Notes: generated from the sequence alone by a model not told the origin. A stretch of DNA of 44,420 nt from an uncultured delta proteobacterium (GCA_903922175.1 CAIXSY010000133.1:1-44420), one strand, 5' to 3'; counted from the first letter of the stretch, positions 1 through 7,197 are shown. Made by a program: numbers and translations.

Positions 1-240
1 CTAGTACCTCAACCGGAAAGTTTTTTCACATTTTTGCTAGTTGAACGGAAGACGGGAACGAAGAAAGGCATACGCGGGACGACATGCGCCTAATGCAGAC
101 GTGGTGACGTAAGACTTTCAACGTAAGCTCATAAGCGCCTGTCGTAACGCATATCCCGTTCCTCGTCATGACGTCAACGTCGATGAATTATTAGTACGGC
201 GTTTTTGTACTATGAAAAAACTTATTGGACGAGGTACTAG
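1..240. repeat. MITE-like inverted repeat, family F, copy 1
   Basis: The left end CTAGTACCTCAACCGGAAAG followed by TTTTTTCAC is matched in inverted form by the right end at 214-240 (GAAAAAACTT...GAGGTACTAG). The same terminus bounds a second copy at 32478-32674. The interior (30-200) has the trinucleotide ACG recurring every six or so bases and an imperfect dyad (GACGGGAACGA near 50, CCCGTTCCTCGTC near 155). There is no coding capacity; the 66-codon frame starting at 212 crosses two repeats and looks accidental. The left boundary coincides with the window edge, so the element may extend further. Confidence 0.65.
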
Positions 241-242
241 TA

Positions 243-370
243 GTTACTCATTAGGTCCAGGTAAAGAATATCGTGCGCGTGCTCCTGGTCGTGGTCCTGG
301 TCGGTCTTCGAGCACGACCGCGACCACGCTCACGAATTTATTAAGCTACCCGGGGTTGTCGAGCAGCTAC
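243..370. repeat. MITE-like repeat, family E, copy 1 (degenerate)
   Basis: The left end GTTACTCATTAGGTCCAGG and the right end (reverse complement GTAGCTGCTCGACAACCCCG) are degenerate forms of the family E terminus GTAACTGCTCAATAACCCCG. The interior is a quasi-palindrome with CCTGGTCGTGGTCCTGGTCG in one arm and CGACCGCGACCACG in the other. It abuts F copy 1 on the left and the argR control region on the right. The right-hand 30 bases are nearly identical to those of E copy 2 at 2551-2586. Confidence 0.6.
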
Positions 371-372
371 CC

Positions 373-390
373 TTTGCATAACTATACAGT
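373..390 (+). promoter_or_regulatory. candidate ARG box (ArgR operator)
   Basis: The sequence TTTGCATAACTATACAGT resembles the 18-bp ARG box (TNTGAATWWWWATTCANW) and lies 40 bp before the argR start codon. A partial second half-site (GATGTATATGCC) follows at 393-404. Autoregulation of argR through such boxes is known in enterobacteria; here it is inferred from sequence and position. Confidence 0.45.
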
Positions 391-429
391 CGGATGTATA
401 TGCCTTAATTGAATAAGAGGTGCATAAAA

Positions 430-864
430 ATGAGAACAAAACGTCAAGCCGCATTGGTGGCGCTGATTAACGAAAAGACCATTCGCTCACAGGGTGAGGC
501 GCGGCAGCTTCTTTCTAATGCTGGTTTTAAGGCTACACAGGCAACTATTTCGCGTGACCTAGAGGAGATTGGCGCAGTCCGAGTGCATGATGTTGGTGGG
601 CTTAAGTACTCGCTCCCTCATGCCGGCTCGGAGCACGGAGCATCGGTGCAGACGGCGATTAAACAGTTTGTGGTCAGTGCCCGCAGCGCTGGCAATATCG
701 TTGTGGTTAAAACTCCCCCAGGCCATGCCGCCGTAGTCGCCGCAGCCATCGACAGGCAGACGCCAACGGGAGTGCTCGGGACTGTCGCGGGTGATGACAC
801 CCTATTTATCTGTGTTGAGAGCCCGAAGATCGGAGCGGGGCTGGTTAAGATCCTCGCAGAATAA
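430..864 (+). CDS. argR: arginine repressor ArgR
   Basis: ArgR is a hexameric, arginine-responsive transcription regulator that represses arginine biosynthesis genes and can activate catabolic ones. The 144-residue product has the family's usual length. The N-terminal winged helix contains KATQATISRDLEEIGAVRV, and the C-terminal arginine-binding and oligomerisation domain contains PPGHAAVVAAAID and GTVAGDDTLFI. The start at 430 is chosen because AGAGGTG lies just before it; a TTG seven codons upstream is an unlikely alternative. No arginine biosynthesis gene is adjacent in the window. A repeat end begins right at the stop codon and another repeat ends 60 bp before the start, so the gene sits between two repeats. 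Confidence 0.95.
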   Translation: MRTKRQAALVALINEKTIRSQGEARQLLSNAGFKATQATISRDLEEIGAVRVHDVGGLKYSLPHAGSEHGASVQTAIKQFVVSARSAGNIVVVKTPPGHAAVVAAAIDRQTPTGVLGTVAGDDTLFICVESPKIGAGLVKILAE

Positions 865-1134
865 CTCCTCGCCCCTAATCGGCTAACGCTGACGTAGTGG
901 CCGCTAACGTCTATTGCCTCATCAGGAGTTTCCCCCTTCGCCCGACCTCGCGGTCGGTGCTTCGTCGGACAAGACGGCTAAGGCCGTGGGCTGCGGCCGA
1001 AAGCTGCAGCTGCATCAGATACAGTCAGCAGAAACTGACTGCAGATTGCTGAGAGCAGATTACAGAAGGCAGATAGCGAGCAGGGTCGGTTTAACACTCG
1101 TCGGTCTGAGGCAGAGCCTCGTTAGTAATTACCA
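861..1134. repeat. family I-like repeat remnant downstream of argR
   Basis: From 861 the sequence ATAACTCCTCGCCCCTAATC followed by GGCTAACGCTGACGT matches the inverted right end of the element at 43655-43825. The far end is only tentatively placed at GTTAGTAATTAC near 1122-1133. Inside, 938-975 (CGCCCGACCTCGCGG...GCTTCGTCGGAC) resembles a module at 16375-16406. A short GAGGC-AGA-GCCTC hairpin lies at about 1109-1121. No gene is visible in 865-1144. Confidence 0.4.
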
Positions 1135-1144
1135 TTATTAACCC

Positions 1145-2428
1145 CTACAGCGCCCAATAGTGCAGATTCGCCGGAACCTGCTCGCGCTTCAGCGCAGCCT
1201 TAATATCTGCCAAAACAGCACCGTCCTTTAGCGGCTTACAAAGCTCAACCATCGGCATCTCGCGGTAGTGGCGATGCGACACGGCGACGACCATGGCGTC
1301 CAGATCGTGAAGCTCGCTCCACGGTGACAAACTAATTCCGTATTCATCCTTAACGTGATGCGGACTAGCTAGGGCGTCATGGACGAGGGCCGTAACGCCG
1401 AACTCACGCAGTTCGGCGATAATATCGGGCACGCGGCTGTTCCGCACGTCAGAGACGTCCTCCTTAAACGTTACCCCGAGCACGCCCACGCGCGCCCCCT
1501 TGGGCTGAATGCCCAGTGTAACCATCGTCTTTACCAGGCGCTGCGCAACCCAGCGCCCCATATTGTCATTGATTCGACGCCCGGCGAGGATCACCTCTGG
1601 ATGGTAGCCTAGCTGTTCAGCCTTGGTCGTCAAATAGTACGGGTCAACGCCGATACAGTGACCACCCACCAGCCCCGGTGTAAATCGTAGAAAATTCCAC
1701 TTTGTTGCGGCCGCATCGAGCACATCGCGTGTCGAAATACCCATCTTGTCAAAAATAATCGCCAGTTCGTTCATCAGCGCGATATTAAGATCTCGCTGCG
1801 TGTTTTCGATTACCTTTGCCGCCTCGGCCACCTTAATCGAGGGGGCGCGATGCACCCCAACCTCTATTATTGAACCATAGACCGAAGCTACGAGATCAAG
1901 CGTCTGGGCGTCCTCCCCAGAAACAACCTTCTTAATCTTCTCGAGTGGATGCTCCTTGTCGCCCGGATTAACACGCTCCGGCGAGTATCCGAGCTTAAAA
2001 TCAACGTTGACCTTCAATCCGGACACCTTGGCGATAATAGGCCCGCAGATATCCTCGGTTACCCCAGGGTAGACCGTAGATTCGAAGACGATCGTTTCGC
2101 CCCCATGAATCACCCGCCCTACCGTCTCACTAGCCTTAACCACCGGTGTTAAGTCCGGCTTTTTGTCGACATCGATCGGCGTCGGCACCGCAACCACGAT
2201 AAAGGTACACCCCTTAAGGATAGACTCATCCGTGGAGACCTTTAATGAGCTGCGACGGATCCGCTCGTCAAACCCCTCGTCTGTCGGGTCCTTTCCCGCC
2301 ACTATCATGCCGACCTTTGGAACGTTGAGGTCGAAGCCCACCGTCCCAGGGAACTTCTCGGAAAATGCCAATGCCAAAGGAAGGCCGACATAGCCGAGAC
2401 CGACAATTCCAATCTTAGGGGATTTCAT
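1145..2428 (-). CDS. tviB: UDP-N-acetyl-D-galactosamine dehydrogenase, TviB/WbpO type
   Basis: This enzyme oxidises a UDP-N-acetylhexosamine to the uronic acid (UDP-GalNAcA or UDP-GlcNAcA) with two NAD+, supplying acidic sugars for capsule or O-antigen. The 427-residue product has the full three-domain architecture of the family: an NAD-binding Rossmann motif GIVGLGYVGLPLA at 8-20, the ESTVYPG segment, SPERVNPGDK, the helical core ENTQRDLNIALMNELAIIF, and the catalytic cysteine in GGHCIGVDPYYL at about residue 258. Close similarity to the TviB/VipA subgroup is judged from recalled family sequences; GalNAc versus GlcNAc specificity cannot be decided here. It is transcribed alone on the minus strand, about 6.6 kb from the main polysaccharide locus, with repeats on both sides. 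Confidence 0.92.
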   Translation of the reverse strand: MKSPKIGIVGLGYVGLPLALAFSEKFPGTVGFDLNVPKVGMIVAGKDPTDEGFDERIRRSSLKVSTDESILKGCTFIVVAVPTPIDVDKKPDLTPVVKASETVGRVIHGGETIVFESTVYPGVTEDICGPIIAKVSGLKVNVDFKLGYSPERVNPGDKEHPLEKIKKVVSGEDAQTLDLVASVYGSIIEVGVHRAPSIKVAEAAKVIENTQRDLNIALMNELAIIFDKMGISTRDVLDAAATKWNFLRFTPGLVGGHCIGVDPYYLTTKAEQLGYHPEVILAGRRINDNMGRWVAQRLVKTMVTLGIQPKGARVGVLGVTFKEDVSDVRNSRVPDIIAELREFGVTALVHDALASPHHVKDEYGISLSPWSELHDLDAMVVAVSHRHYREMPMVELCKPLKDGAVLADIKAALKREQVPANLHYWAL

Positions 2429-2500
2429 GTGTAGCTGCGCTCCGTACTAGGTTTATAGCAATAACTTAAGCTAGCTCGGCTCCGGCTTCAAGCCCCTTCG

Positions 2501-2586
2501 GTATCAGCTCAATAATTTCGACCAAGGGCACGACAAGCTCACGGCAGAGCGAATTATTAAGCTACCCGGGGTTGTTGAGCAGTTAC
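2501..2586. repeat. MITE-like repeat, family E, copy 2 (86 bp, internally deleted)
   Basis: The left end GTATCAGCTCAATAATTTCG and the right end (reverse complement GTAACTGCTCAACAACCCCG) are family E termini. The interior is reduced to a segment with CACGACAAGCTCACGGC, a sequence also found in E copy 4. The right end is inserted in the 3' part of an ATPase gene and supplies its last codons and stop. Confidence 0.6.
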
Positions 2587-3027
2587 CTTCTCGGTGGCTT
2601 TAATCTCGACAAAGGTATCGGGAACTCCCGGGGTTTCGACCACCAAATCAATCTCCGAGCTACCCGTATTGAAGTGCGAGAAAGACATTTTACGCCGAAG
2701 ATAACTTTTGAGGCGTAGCATTTCGCAAACAACAAAATGCTCAAAGGCCAAGCCAAACTCTTGAGACGAGAGCGGCGATGCCACCGAAAGGCTGGGGTCG
2801 AGCACTCGTTTGACGCCACAATCAAATAGGTAAAACTTCGGCGACTTGAGCTGCTGCTTGCGAAGCGACTTATCATAAGCCGGCAAAAGAAAGCCGACAA
2901 GCGTGTCTACGAGAATCTCGAAGTAGGTCTTCACCGTTTTGTCATCGATCCTCAGATCTTTGGCTATCGTATGGTAATTGACCAATGCACCGCTTGCCTG
3001 GGAGCTTAGGTCCAAGAATTTTCTAAA
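2557..3027 (-). pseudogene. DUF4143-type ATPase, C-terminal remnant cut at both ends
   Basis: The frame encodes only the C-terminal half of a stand-alone AAA ATPase with a DUF4143 module: a winged-helix-like segment (FRKFLDLSSQASGALVNYHT), YFEILVDTLVGFLLPAY, KFYLFDCGVKR, and a nuclease-like core SEIDLVVETPG...FVEIKATEK. The N-terminal P-loop domain, roughly 200 codons, is absent; upstream sequence changes directly to a repeat-bearing region, suggesting a deletion. The 3' end is also lost: after EKATEK-like codons the final residues VTAQQPRVA and the stop come from E copy 2. It is homologous to the intact gene at 5945-7105 but clearly diverged from it. A TTG at 3015 could serve as a start, but a functional product is unlikely. 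Confidence 0.8.
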
Positions 3028-3072
3028 CGGACCGTGCTCCGAAAATCAGCCCTATTTATGGAGTATGCTCCA
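3028..3072. promoter_or_regulatory. paired palindromes upstream of the ATPase remnant
   Basis: CGGACCGTGCTCCG (3028-3041) and TGGAGTATGCTCCA (3059-3072) are two short inverted repeats spaced 31 bp. Each is followed by AAAAT on the plus strand, so they also form a direct repeat TGCTCC(G/A)AAAAT. They sit directly before the truncated ATPase frame and probably belonged to its original upstream region. A role as operator or recognition site is inference. Confidence 0.45.
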
Positions 3073-3164
3073 AAAATACTACGCGGGCAACGGGAAGTCC
3101 TAGCGGTTCATTGCCAACTACACGATAAAAAAGCTTTACTTACAGTCAGTTATGGCGTTTTATT

Positions 3165-3340
3165 GTAATTGCTCAATAACCCCGGGTAAAAGGAAATTGC
3201 TTGAACTTGCACTTGAACTGCTCCTGATTCCTGCCCCTTTTCCTAGTCCGATCACGAGGATAAGGGGCAGGAGCAGGAATCGGGAACAGTTCCAGTTCAT
3301 GTTCAAGATTTAGAATTACCCAGACTTAATGAGCAATTAC
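3165..3340. mobile_element. MITE-like element, family E, copy 3, with 8-bp target duplication
   Basis: The termini are GTAATTGCTCAATAACCCCG on the left and GAGCAATTAC on the right (reverse complement GTAATTGCTCATTAAGTCTG). The element is 176 bp and is flanked on both sides by GTTTTATT (3157-3164 and 3341-3348), an exact 8-bp direct repeat as expected for a transposition target duplication. The interior forms a long imperfect hairpin: CTCCTGATTCCTGCCCCTT on one side and AAGGGGCAGGAGCAGGAATC on the other. It encodes no protein, so any transposase must act in trans. The rest of 3073-3640 holds only the relic at 3381-3495 and no gene. Confidence 0.8.
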
Positions 3341-3380
3341 GTTTTATTTTAAGCCACTCGAAGCAAGGGTGAGTTACCTG

Positions 3381-3413
3381 CTACCAGATCTCATCGGCTA
3401 CCAGATCTCATCG
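3381..3413. repeat. short tandem duplication
   Basis: The 17-mer CTACCAGATCTCATCGG is followed by a second copy, CTACCAGATCTCATCG, immediately before the ATPase 3' relic. It probably arose with the rearrangement that left that relic. Confidence 0.7.
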
Positions 3414-3415
3414 CC

Positions 3416-3495
3416 ACCGGCACCAATAATGCGAGGGGCCTTATGATTTCAAGAGCCGGCCAATATCTAAAATCCTATCAAATAATCTTCGTCTA
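3416..3495 (-). pseudogene. 3'-end relic of a second copy of the 7415-8851 ATPase gene
   Basis: About 80 bp here match 7391-7470 with only a few differences, including two single-base indels. On the minus strand the segment would encode the last residues DEDYF...GRLLKS of that ATPase plus its trailer, but one indel breaks the frame. Similarity stops abruptly after CGTCTA at 3495. This shows that a paralogous ATPase cassette once lay here or that its 3' end was copied. Confidence 0.75.
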
Positions 3496-3640
3496 GAGAA
3501 AGTAGAGACGTTACCGACTTTTTAAATGTCTGTAGCGCTGCTCCCCCTACTTTTCCCCTTAATTCAAATTGACCAGCGATCGCCAAAACGCTACTATTGT
3601 TCGTTTCGGGAAAAGCAGTTGTATTCTCTATACACAAAAT

Positions 3641-3910
3641 ATGCTTGATGATTTTACTGGCGCAGAAGACACATCCGCAGTCACAAAAGAGCTGCTATAT
3701 AAAAAGATCCGCGGCTTTTCAAATGGGGAGCGATTGGCCCATTGCTTGCGCCTTTGCAAAGGGGTTCGTCTACTTACATTGTCTGGAATTTCCCATCGTC
3801 ATCCGGGTATAAGCGACGATGATCTTAAGAAGCGTTTCGCCGAGATAATAAATGGTCGGGAGTCGGCGGTGCGATTTTTTGGTTTTGATTCTCTAAAAGA
3901 GGTGGGGTAA
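3641..3910 (+). CDS. small protein, antitoxin-like partner of a nucleotidyltransferase
   Basis: The 89-residue product contains KKIRGFSNGERLAHCLRLCK, then SGISHRHPGISDDDLKKRF and AEIINGRESAVRFF. This resembles a small helical family with the pattern (M/S)xxERL...GIRxRHPxxSxxEL that is usually encoded directly before a nucleotidyltransferase-like gene. Family membership is judged from memory of that pattern. The frame is open from a TTG at 3569, but ATG 3641 gives the usual length; no good ribosome site is seen before either. The stop TAA at 3908-3910 overlaps the ATG of a truncated downstream frame by one base, typical of a translationally coupled pair. Confidence 0.55.
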   Translation: MLDDFTGAEDTSAVTKELLYKKIRGFSNGERLAHCLRLCKGVRLLTLSGISHRHPGISDDDLKKRFAEIINGRESAVRFFGFDSLKEVG

Positions 3911-3966
3911 TGGGTGGCGAAACCTTAGCTGAAATAACAGGAGTGCTTACGGAATTTGCGTTGTAA
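3910..3966 (+). pseudogene. truncated start of the coupled partner gene
   Basis: ATG at 3910 overlaps the preceding stop (TAATG) and opens an 18-codon frame MGGETLAEITGVLTEFAL before a stop. The amphipathic start resembles the first residues of nucleotidyltransferase-type partners in two-gene modules. No continuation is visible in any frame downstream, because a hipA fragment on the opposite strand begins within 15 bp. I read it as a partner gene deleted after its first codons. Confidence 0.4.
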
Positions 3967-3979
3967 GGACACGCCGAAC

Positions 3980-4272
3980 CTAGCCTAGCTCACTCTGGGC
4001 GAACGAGGGAGTAAGTTTATCTATATCCTGCGCAGATACTCCGCATTCTTTAAAATAATGGCGCCACTCGCGAACTATCGTGCACATCTCTTTAATCAGG
4101 GCTTTAGCTTTCTTGCTGGACAAGCCAAAGCGCGCCGCACCTGAAATCGCATTAGCAAGCGTGGCCTCGCGACCCGACTTTCCACAGGTTCGAAGATAAA
4201 GCGACTCCCGGTCAGGCTCTTGAGCCTCGGAAGGCTCGTTGAAAGAGGCGAGTTCTTCTGTGATAACAGCTG
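3980..4272 (-). pseudogene. hipA: HipA-like kinase, C-terminal fragment
   Basis: Translation of the minus strand from about 4272 to the stop at 3980 gives PAVITEEL...PDRESLYLRT, then GREATLANAISGAARFGLSS, then IVREWRHYFKECGVS. The DRE..., GREATLxNAxxxAxxFGL and W...GV pattern is characteristic of the C-terminal domain of HipA-family serine/threonine kinases. The catalytic N-terminal part and a hipB partner are absent. The longer ORF overlapping it in another frame (4096-4293) looks like a shadow of this fragment. Confidence 0.65.
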
Positions 4273-4284
4273 GTTAATGTCGTC

Positions 4285-4322
4285 AACGTTCATAACGTTA
4301 GGATGCCAACGTTTGCAACGTT
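4285..4322. repeat. cluster of four AACGTT palindromes
   Basis: AACGTT occurs at 4285, 4294, 4309 and 4317 with 3-9 bp between copies. It lies just beyond the 5' edge of the hipA fragment. It may be a remnant operator or simple repetition; nothing more can be said. Confidence 0.35.
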
Positions 4323-4338
4323 GGGCAAGAAGTTTCTA
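4323..4338. repeat. half-copy of the family H palindrome
   Basis: GGGCAAGAAGTTTCTA is identical to one arm of the palindromes at 16417-16481 and 44305-44369. The other arm is missing here. Confidence 0.6.
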
Positions 4339-4386
4339 AAGGAGGTGATCGAAGAGACGGGGCGCCTATGAAGCGCCTACCACGGC

Positions 4387-4860
4387 CTACTCAAAGCGCT
4401 TGGCGGTAAGCTTAAGGCTTAGGAGAGTTAAGAAATCTGCCGGAGAGGTTGATTTTCCGCCTTTGCCGCAGACGACGAAACGAGCCACAGCGTTCGAGAC
4501 AAAGACGCGATTGGGGCAGTACGTTTTGCTCTGTATGGTGAGTACGGGATCCTTTCCTCCTCTGGTAAGTACGCCGGGAAGCTTAGTTAGCGTTATGCGC
4601 TGAAATCTCGAACGTACACCGCGGCGGCTGGTAAGGTTCATGACTGAGTACGCCGAGCTTTGACCCTCGTAATAAATGGAGGCACGAAAACGCAGGAAGC
4701 AGGACCTCTGCGGCACCGCGTCGTAGGTGTTGGTGAGGCTAAGCTCACCGCCCGTCCCGGAATACGTAAAACTCAACCTGGCGGAGCTCGCCTCAGAGGC
4801 ACAGAGACCTATGCAGGGGCTCGCACTAAGCAGCAACCCGATAAGAAGGTACTTCCACAT
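4387..4860 (-). CDS. small secreted protein, unknown function
   Basis: I do not recognise this family. The 157-residue product starts MWKYLLIGLLLSASPCIGLC and then ASEASS, a clear signal peptide with likely cleavage near residue 21. The mature part is rich in Ser, Thr and Arg, has the look of a beta protein (LSFTYSGTGGELSLTNTYD, VLTIQSKTYCPNRVFVSNA) and contains several cysteines that could form disulfides in the periplasm. ATG 4860 is preferred over a TTG six codons upstream because GGAG lies before it. It follows the secreted protein gene at 4884-5531 by 23 bp, so the two are probably cotranscribed. Confidence 0.55.
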   Translation of the reverse strand: MWKYLLIGLLLSASPCIGLCASEASSARLSFTYSGTGGELSLTNTYDAVPQRSCFLRFRASIYYEGQSSAYSVMNLTSRRGVRSRFQRITLTKLPGVLTRGGKDPVLTIQSKTYCPNRVFVSNAVARFVVCGKGGKSTSPADFLTLLSLKLTAKRFE

Positions 4861-4883
4861 TTTTAATACGCGCTCCAAAAAAG

Positions 4884-5531
4884 TTAGCTATAGGGGGAAA
4901 CAGGAGGAGGAGTCTCTTCGTTGCGGCAAGGCGAGCGCCGAGACGACCGCGCCGCCCTAGCGCAGTCCTGGTTCGAGTCTGGTGGCTGAGTCAGCGCGCG
5001 GCTAACGTCCTGCTCGTGGTCGGTATTTGGCGAGCTTGGCTCGACTGTCTTGGCTGCCAGAACGGGCTCGGTACCTAAGGACTCAGAGTCTGACCCCGAC
5101 TGCCGCGTACCGAGCACGATTGCAGGTATGGCGAGAGCCGCGACCCCCGCTCCAAGTGCCGATTTTGACGTAAAGCCACGCTCGTTCGGGAGCAGCACGC
5201 GAGCATCTTGTAGCACCCAGTTTTGCTGGTCACACCACTGCCAGGTTCCGTCCCGAACATCTTCAACCACGGCCTCCCCGCCCCTTACGGACGCAGTCAT
5301 TTGCGCGCCGGTTTGCTCGTTCACGATAGCGGTTTGGTTTGGATTATCTGCTGCAGCAGTTCGAGATTGCAGGGTCAGGTGGACAGCCGCCAGCTCGCTA
5401 TCTTTCATCTCCTGCACTACACGCGGCATGCCGTTGCAGTCATTAAGCGTGAGTGTGGCAGCTGTTGCTATGGACGGGCCGATGAGAAATCCGCAGAGAA
5501 AAAAAGTAGAAGATAATATTCTTGAAGACAT
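4884..5531 (-). CDS. secreted or membrane-anchored protein, unknown function
   Basis: I do not recognise this family. The 215-residue product has a signal peptide (MSSRILSSTFFLCGFLIGPS, then IATAA). The domain that follows has cysteines in LTLNDCNGMPR and TWQWCDQQNW. A single hydrophobic segment SALGAGVAALAIPAIVLGT lies at about residues 124-142, followed by a disordered tail rich in Ser, Pro and Arg. The layout suggests a periplasmic domain with a membrane anchor. It is the first gene of a likely two-gene minus-strand operon. A degraded copy of its 3' part lies at 7198-7252. Confidence 0.6.
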   Translation of the reverse strand: MSSRILSSTFFLCGFLIGPSIATAATLTLNDCNGMPRVVQEMKDSELAAVHLTLQSRTAAADNPNQTAIVNEQTGAQMTASVRGGEAVVEDVRDGTWQWCDQQNWVLQDARVLLPNERGFTSKSALGAGVAALAIPAIVLGTRQSGSDSESLGTEPVLAAKTVEPSSPNTDHEQDVSRALTQPPDSNQDCARAARSSRRSPCRNEETPPPVSPYS

Positions 5532-5669
5532 AGGGGCTCTCTTATCCTAGAACGCCTTTTGCGTTGCACTGCTTCAAATGAAATCACTTCCGCTCTTAGG
5601 ACCACTATGTAGCGAGGTGGCGTATACTTGTCAAGAGTCAGTCGTATTGTAGTCCCTGGTTGAACCGCC

Positions 5670-5850
5670 GTATCTGCTCATAGACCCCGGGTAGATCTTA
5701 TCTTAGTTATGGTCCTGGTCAATCAGTCCATGATTTCGGCCAATAATCACGACTATGACTTAAGACAGTTCGACAAGCTCACCACAGGCCAGAACCAAGA
5801 CCAGGACTAGGATCCAGGCACGTTCACCCGGGGTTATATTGAGCAGATAC
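5670..5850. mobile_element. MITE-like element, family E, copy 4
   Basis: The termini are GTATCTGCTCATAGACCCCG on the left and, inverted, GTATCTGCTCAATATAACCC on the right. The interior has TATGGTCCTGGTC in one arm and CCAGAACCAAGACCAGGACT in the other; the right arm is nearly identical, inverted, to the left arm of E copy 6. No exact target duplication is visible. It lies 95 bp beyond the 3' end of the ATPase gene at 5945-7105. The remaining parts of 5532-5944 show nothing else. Confidence 0.7.
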
Positions 5851-5944
5851 CAATTCGCCGCGCTTTTTGACCGGCGCTAACACCAGCTCCGTTACCGTGT
5901 GAGGAAAACGCGGCAGCAGGTTAATCGCGGACTAGCTACGTTAC

Positions 5945-7105
5945 TTACAACGCTCTCAGCATTTCAAAAAATTTCGCATAGGGCAAAACGTCCTCTCCCT
6001 CAACCAACAGGGGAACTTCCGTTGTTGATACGCAGATGCACTTGGCATCTTTTCTGAGATCTCGAATGGCAGCAAATCCGCGGCCAAAATCCATAGCCAC
6101 AGGTCTCTTCTTGCTCTTAATTTCGACAGCGAACAGCTCACCACGGGGAGTCTCGATCAAAAGATCTACCTCCACATCGCCTGCTGTCCTTAAGAATGAA
6201 AGCTGAAAGTCTTTTCTTAAGTAGCTAGATATTTTCTGGGCTTCATTGATCACCATGGTTTCAAAGCAATTTCCGAAATCAAATGTCCCTTGCTCTAAAG
6301 GTACTGAAACTTTCCCTTGTATTGCTCTTAATACTCCCGTGTCAAAAAAATAAAATTTGGGGGCTGTCTTGTGCCGCTTCCTTTCAGAATACGCATAGGC
6401 GGGTAATATTGCGCCGATCAGCGTGTCTTCTAGGATTTTAAAATACTCCTTTATGGTTACCGAAGATAAGCCTACATCATCGGCAATGTTGGAAAAATTT
6501 AGCTGCTCTGCATTTGATTGCGCAGCCGTCTTGAGAAACCTAATAAAACCACCAATGTTGCGTGATAAAGCCTCAGCTTCAATTTCTTCTTTTAGATAAA
6601 TATCAACATATGACCGCAGATTTTCCTGAGCATCCGTGTCGTTGCAAAGAACATTCTTAGGAATCAGTCCGCAGCTAAGGACTCGTTCCAACGAGAGGCT
6701 TGGCGGGGTTTCAGGAAAAGTAAGGGGGAAAAGCCGGTAACTCCAAGCTCGCCCACCCAATAAGTTTGCGTGCCCACGCTTTAATTTTCTAGCGCTAGAA
6801 CCACTAAGGATGAATTTCTGTTTAAAACCACCATCGATTAAAGCCTGAACTTCATTTAATAGTTCGGGAATGCGCTGGACTTCATCTATGAGTACGTGGG
6901 TTTCGAAGTCAGGAGTAGCCTTGAGCTCCTCTCTGATTTTTTCTGGATGCGCCGCATAGGCACGGAAAGTATCGGAAAGGAGCAGGTTTATCTCCTTGAG
7001 CTTGCCCGCGAATGCAGCACGTATTAAGGTAGTTTTACCAGTTTGTCTTGGGCCAAGAAGAAAAAAGTTCTGTTCTTTGGGTAGGTTAAGCTCGCGAGTT
7101 AGCAT
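5945..7105 (-). CDS. stand-alone AAA ATPase with DUF4143 C-terminal module
   Basis: The 386-residue product has the standard length and layout of this family. Walker A is FLLGPRQTGKTTLI at about 16-29 and Walker B is HVLIDEVQRIPELL near 70-83. FILSGSSARKL is a sensor-like segment, and LLGGRAWSYRLFPLTFPE is diagnostic for the family. A winged-helix-like region (NFSNIADDVGLSSVTIKEYF) follows, and the C-terminus holds a PD-(D/E)XK-like core (EVDLLIETPRGELFAVEIK). The biological role of these proteins is not established; DNA binding or restriction-like roles are proposed by analogy. The gene is monocistronic. A 33-nt near-perfect inverted repeat covers its start codon. The loop of that hairpin carries GAAGGA, the probable ribosome site, so translation may be structure-controlled. 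Confidence 0.9.
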   Translation of the reverse strand: MLTRELNLPKEQNFFLLGPRQTGKTTLIRAAFAGKLKEINLLLSDTFRAYAAHPEKIREELKATPDFETHVLIDEVQRIPELLNEVQALIDGGFKQKFILSGSSARKLKRGHANLLGGRAWSYRLFPLTFPETPPSLSLERVLSCGLIPKNVLCNDTDAQENLRSYVDIYLKEEIEAEALSRNIGGFIRFLKTAAQSNAEQLNFSNIADDVGLSSVTIKEYFKILEDTLIGAILPAYAYSERKRHKTAPKFYFFDTGVLRAIQGKVSVPLEQGTFDFGNCFETMVINEAQKISSYLRKDFQLSFLRTAGDVEVDLLIETPRGELFAVEIKSKKRPVAMDFGRGFAAIRDLRKDAKCICVSTTEVPLLVEGEDVLPYAKFFEMLRAL

Positions 7106-7136
7106 GGTTTAAAAATCCTTCGGATATTTAAACCAT
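7104..7136 (-). promoter_or_regulatory. inverted repeat covering the ATPase start codon
   Basis: On the minus strand ATGGTTTAAATATCC, loop GAA, then GGATTTTTAAACCAT form a 15-bp stem with one mismatch. The final AT is the start of the initiating ATG at 7105. The likely Shine-Dalgarno bases GAAGGA are in the loop and upper stem. It could act as an operator for the protein itself or as a translational hairpin. Confidence 0.6.
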
Positions 7137-7197
7137 ACTATACAACCTTTTGGATTAGCCGAGCAAGGAATAAGGTGAGTATGACTTAGCCGCAAGT

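Noticed and set aside
212-412. 66-codon frame beginning MKKLIGRGTSSY before argR
   Set aside because: It spans the end of F copy 1 and all of E copy 1; its Gly/Arg/Pro-rich part is the palindromic arm of the repeat, so it is not a gene.
4337-4350. TAAAGGAGGTGATC, a perfect complement of the usual 16S rRNA 3' tail
   Set aside because: No start codon lies at a suitable distance (next ATG about 19 bases on, with a short frame), and part of it belongs to the half-copy of palindrome H; probably chance.
4303-4371. 22-codon frame MPTFATLGKKFLKEV ending at the TGA near 4369
   Set aside because: It overlaps the AACGTT cluster and the H half-palindrome and has no ribosome site; no family resemblance.
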